Origin: Rhizobium sp. Q54
GTDB taxonomy: Bacteria > Pseudomonadota > Alphaproteobacteria > Rhizobiales > Beijerinckiaceae
DNA: 5,748 nt
Direction of reading: 5' to 3'
Assembly (NCBI GenBank): GCA_945901195.1
Contig: CAMDKB010000301.1
Span: 1 to 5,748, forward strand
Under the pieces are notes generated by a model, which saw nothing but the letters and a program-made list of their open reading frames with translations, made no database searches and was not told the DNA's origin. The position numbers and the translations under genes are program-made. Positions 5,300 through 5,748 of the stretch are shown here, in pieces (position 1 is the stretch's first letter; each line of letters starts with the position of its first letter).

Positions 5300-5608
5300 A
5301 ACAGTTGAGCCGTATCGGGAGGTGGATCAATTTCACCTTGGTGTGCAACGAACCAGCATCATCTCAATGATGGATCAAAGAGCATAGACCCGTCAAGAGC
5401 AAAGCGTTTCGACCCTGAGCGACGATAGAGGGGAGCCTCTGGCTTGGCAACCCGTGAAAAATGGCGTCAGCTATTCGCTATCGTTTTCTGCCATGCCTTC
5501 GCAAGATCGTATTGCGTCGCTGCCTCATCGGGTTCCAGCCGGGCCGGTGGAGATGCTGATCGTCGGGTCCTTGAAAGAGGCCATCACAAAGGAACAGCAG
5601 CTCTAGCA
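5300..5608. other. No intact gene; short open fragments on both strands, possible decayed coding DNA
   Basis: No complete gene could be supported here. The + strand frame running through GTG 5454 and ATG 5493 is open from 5388 to a TAG at 5604-5606 (72 codons), ends MLIVGSLKEAITKEQQL, and has a TAG at 5385-5387 just before it. On the - strand, ATG 5584 opens a 19-codon frame (MASFKDPTISISTGPAGTR). A frame shifted by one base reads on as RLEPDEAATQYDLAKAWQKT to a TGA at 5469-5467, which looks like a helical protein end. Another - strand piece, WFVAHQGEIDPPPDTAQLFF, ends at a TAG just upstream of the flavoprotein. None has a good ribosome-binding site, and the two strands compete for the same bases, so at most some are remnants. 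Confidence 0.4.
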
Positions 5609-5748
5609 CTACTTTGGCAGATTGTGCTCGACGGGTTCGGCGAGGAGTTTCTCACAATGTGGACAGCGCCTGGGTGGCGGCCGAGTGAAGAGGTCGAGGA
5701 TGGCTTGCCTGATGGCCGGCATGGTCGGTTGTGGCGGTGGCCCTCCGA
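5609..5748 (-). CDS. Small CxxC-containing protein, unidentified (possibly 5' truncated)
   Basis: On the - strand a frame is open from the window edge to TAG 5611-5609. If ATG 5722 is the start, the product is 37 residues: MPAIRQAILDLFTR, a Pro/Arg-rich link, CPHCEKLLAEPVEHNLPK. The single Cys-Pro-His-Cys pair resembles half of a zinc ribbon or a redox CxxC. No ribosome-binding site precedes this ATG and the frame stays open to the edge, so the gene may begin outside the window. A helix followed by a CPHC knuckle is protein-like, but I do not recognise a family. A chance open frame is possible. Confidence 0.35.
   Translation of the reverse strand, partial: GGPPPQPTMPAIRQAILDLFTRPPPRRCPHCEKLLAEPVEHNLPK

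Noticed and set aside
5281..5300. GGTTCGAAG stretch resembling a tRNA T-loop
   Set aside because: No matching acceptor, D-arm or anticodon arm could be found around it on either strand.
1..5748. CRISPR array, insertion-sequence ends or long direct repeats
   Set aside because: No regularly spaced repeats, terminal inverted repeats with a transposase, or target duplications were seen by eye.

Overview
The window reads as chromosomal DNA of a moderately GC-rich proteobacterium, most likely an alpha- or betaproteobacterium. This is inferred from gene types, not from a marker gene. An orphan Bug/TctC solute receptor, a salicylate-hydroxylase-type flavoprotein and a cytoplasmic-type sulfatase together are typical of metabolically versatile soil or water lineages such as Hyphomicrobiales or Burkholderiales. 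No rRNA, tRNA, CRISPR array or intact mobile element was seen.

Layout. Left edge (1-340, + strand): the last 31 codons of an unidentified gene, then a small highly charged protein of about 70 residues. A nested inverted repeat lies between it and the converging next gene. Centre left (394-2827, - strand): a class A FAD monooxygenase of the aromatic hydroxylase type, and upstream of it a secreted Bug/TctC substrate-binding protein. The 186-bp gap between them carries a perfect 17-bp dyad. A 386-bp divergent intergenic region (2828-3213) holds several short palindromes, one of which overlaps the best promoter candidate. Centre right (3214-4533, + strand): a sulfatase with the complete catalytic set, a formylglycine-type cysteine and no signal peptide. 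Right (4650-5231, - strand): a pyridoxamine-phosphate-oxidase-like flavoprotein whose frame has a TGA where the family is expected to have tryptophan, with a family-like C-terminal tail still in frame behind it. The last ~500 bp hold only short open fragments and one edge-truncated small CxxC reading frame.

How the genes may work together (inference): the Bug protein binds a small, probably anionic or aromatic, solute in the periplasm; the sulfatase would remove a sulfate ester in the cytoplasm; the flavoprotein would hydroxylate the exposed phenol or aromatic acid for ring cleavage. The receptor and monooxygenase share a strand, and the sulfatase diverges from the same intergenic control region, which fits co-regulation but does not prove it. 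No transporter membrane subunits, ring-cleavage enzyme, regulator or sulfatase-maturing enzyme is in the window.

The most concrete oddity is the in-frame TGA in the flavoprotein gene. Nothing here amounts to a clear new multi-gene system; the region otherwise looks like an ordinary catabolic island next to a partly decayed stretch.
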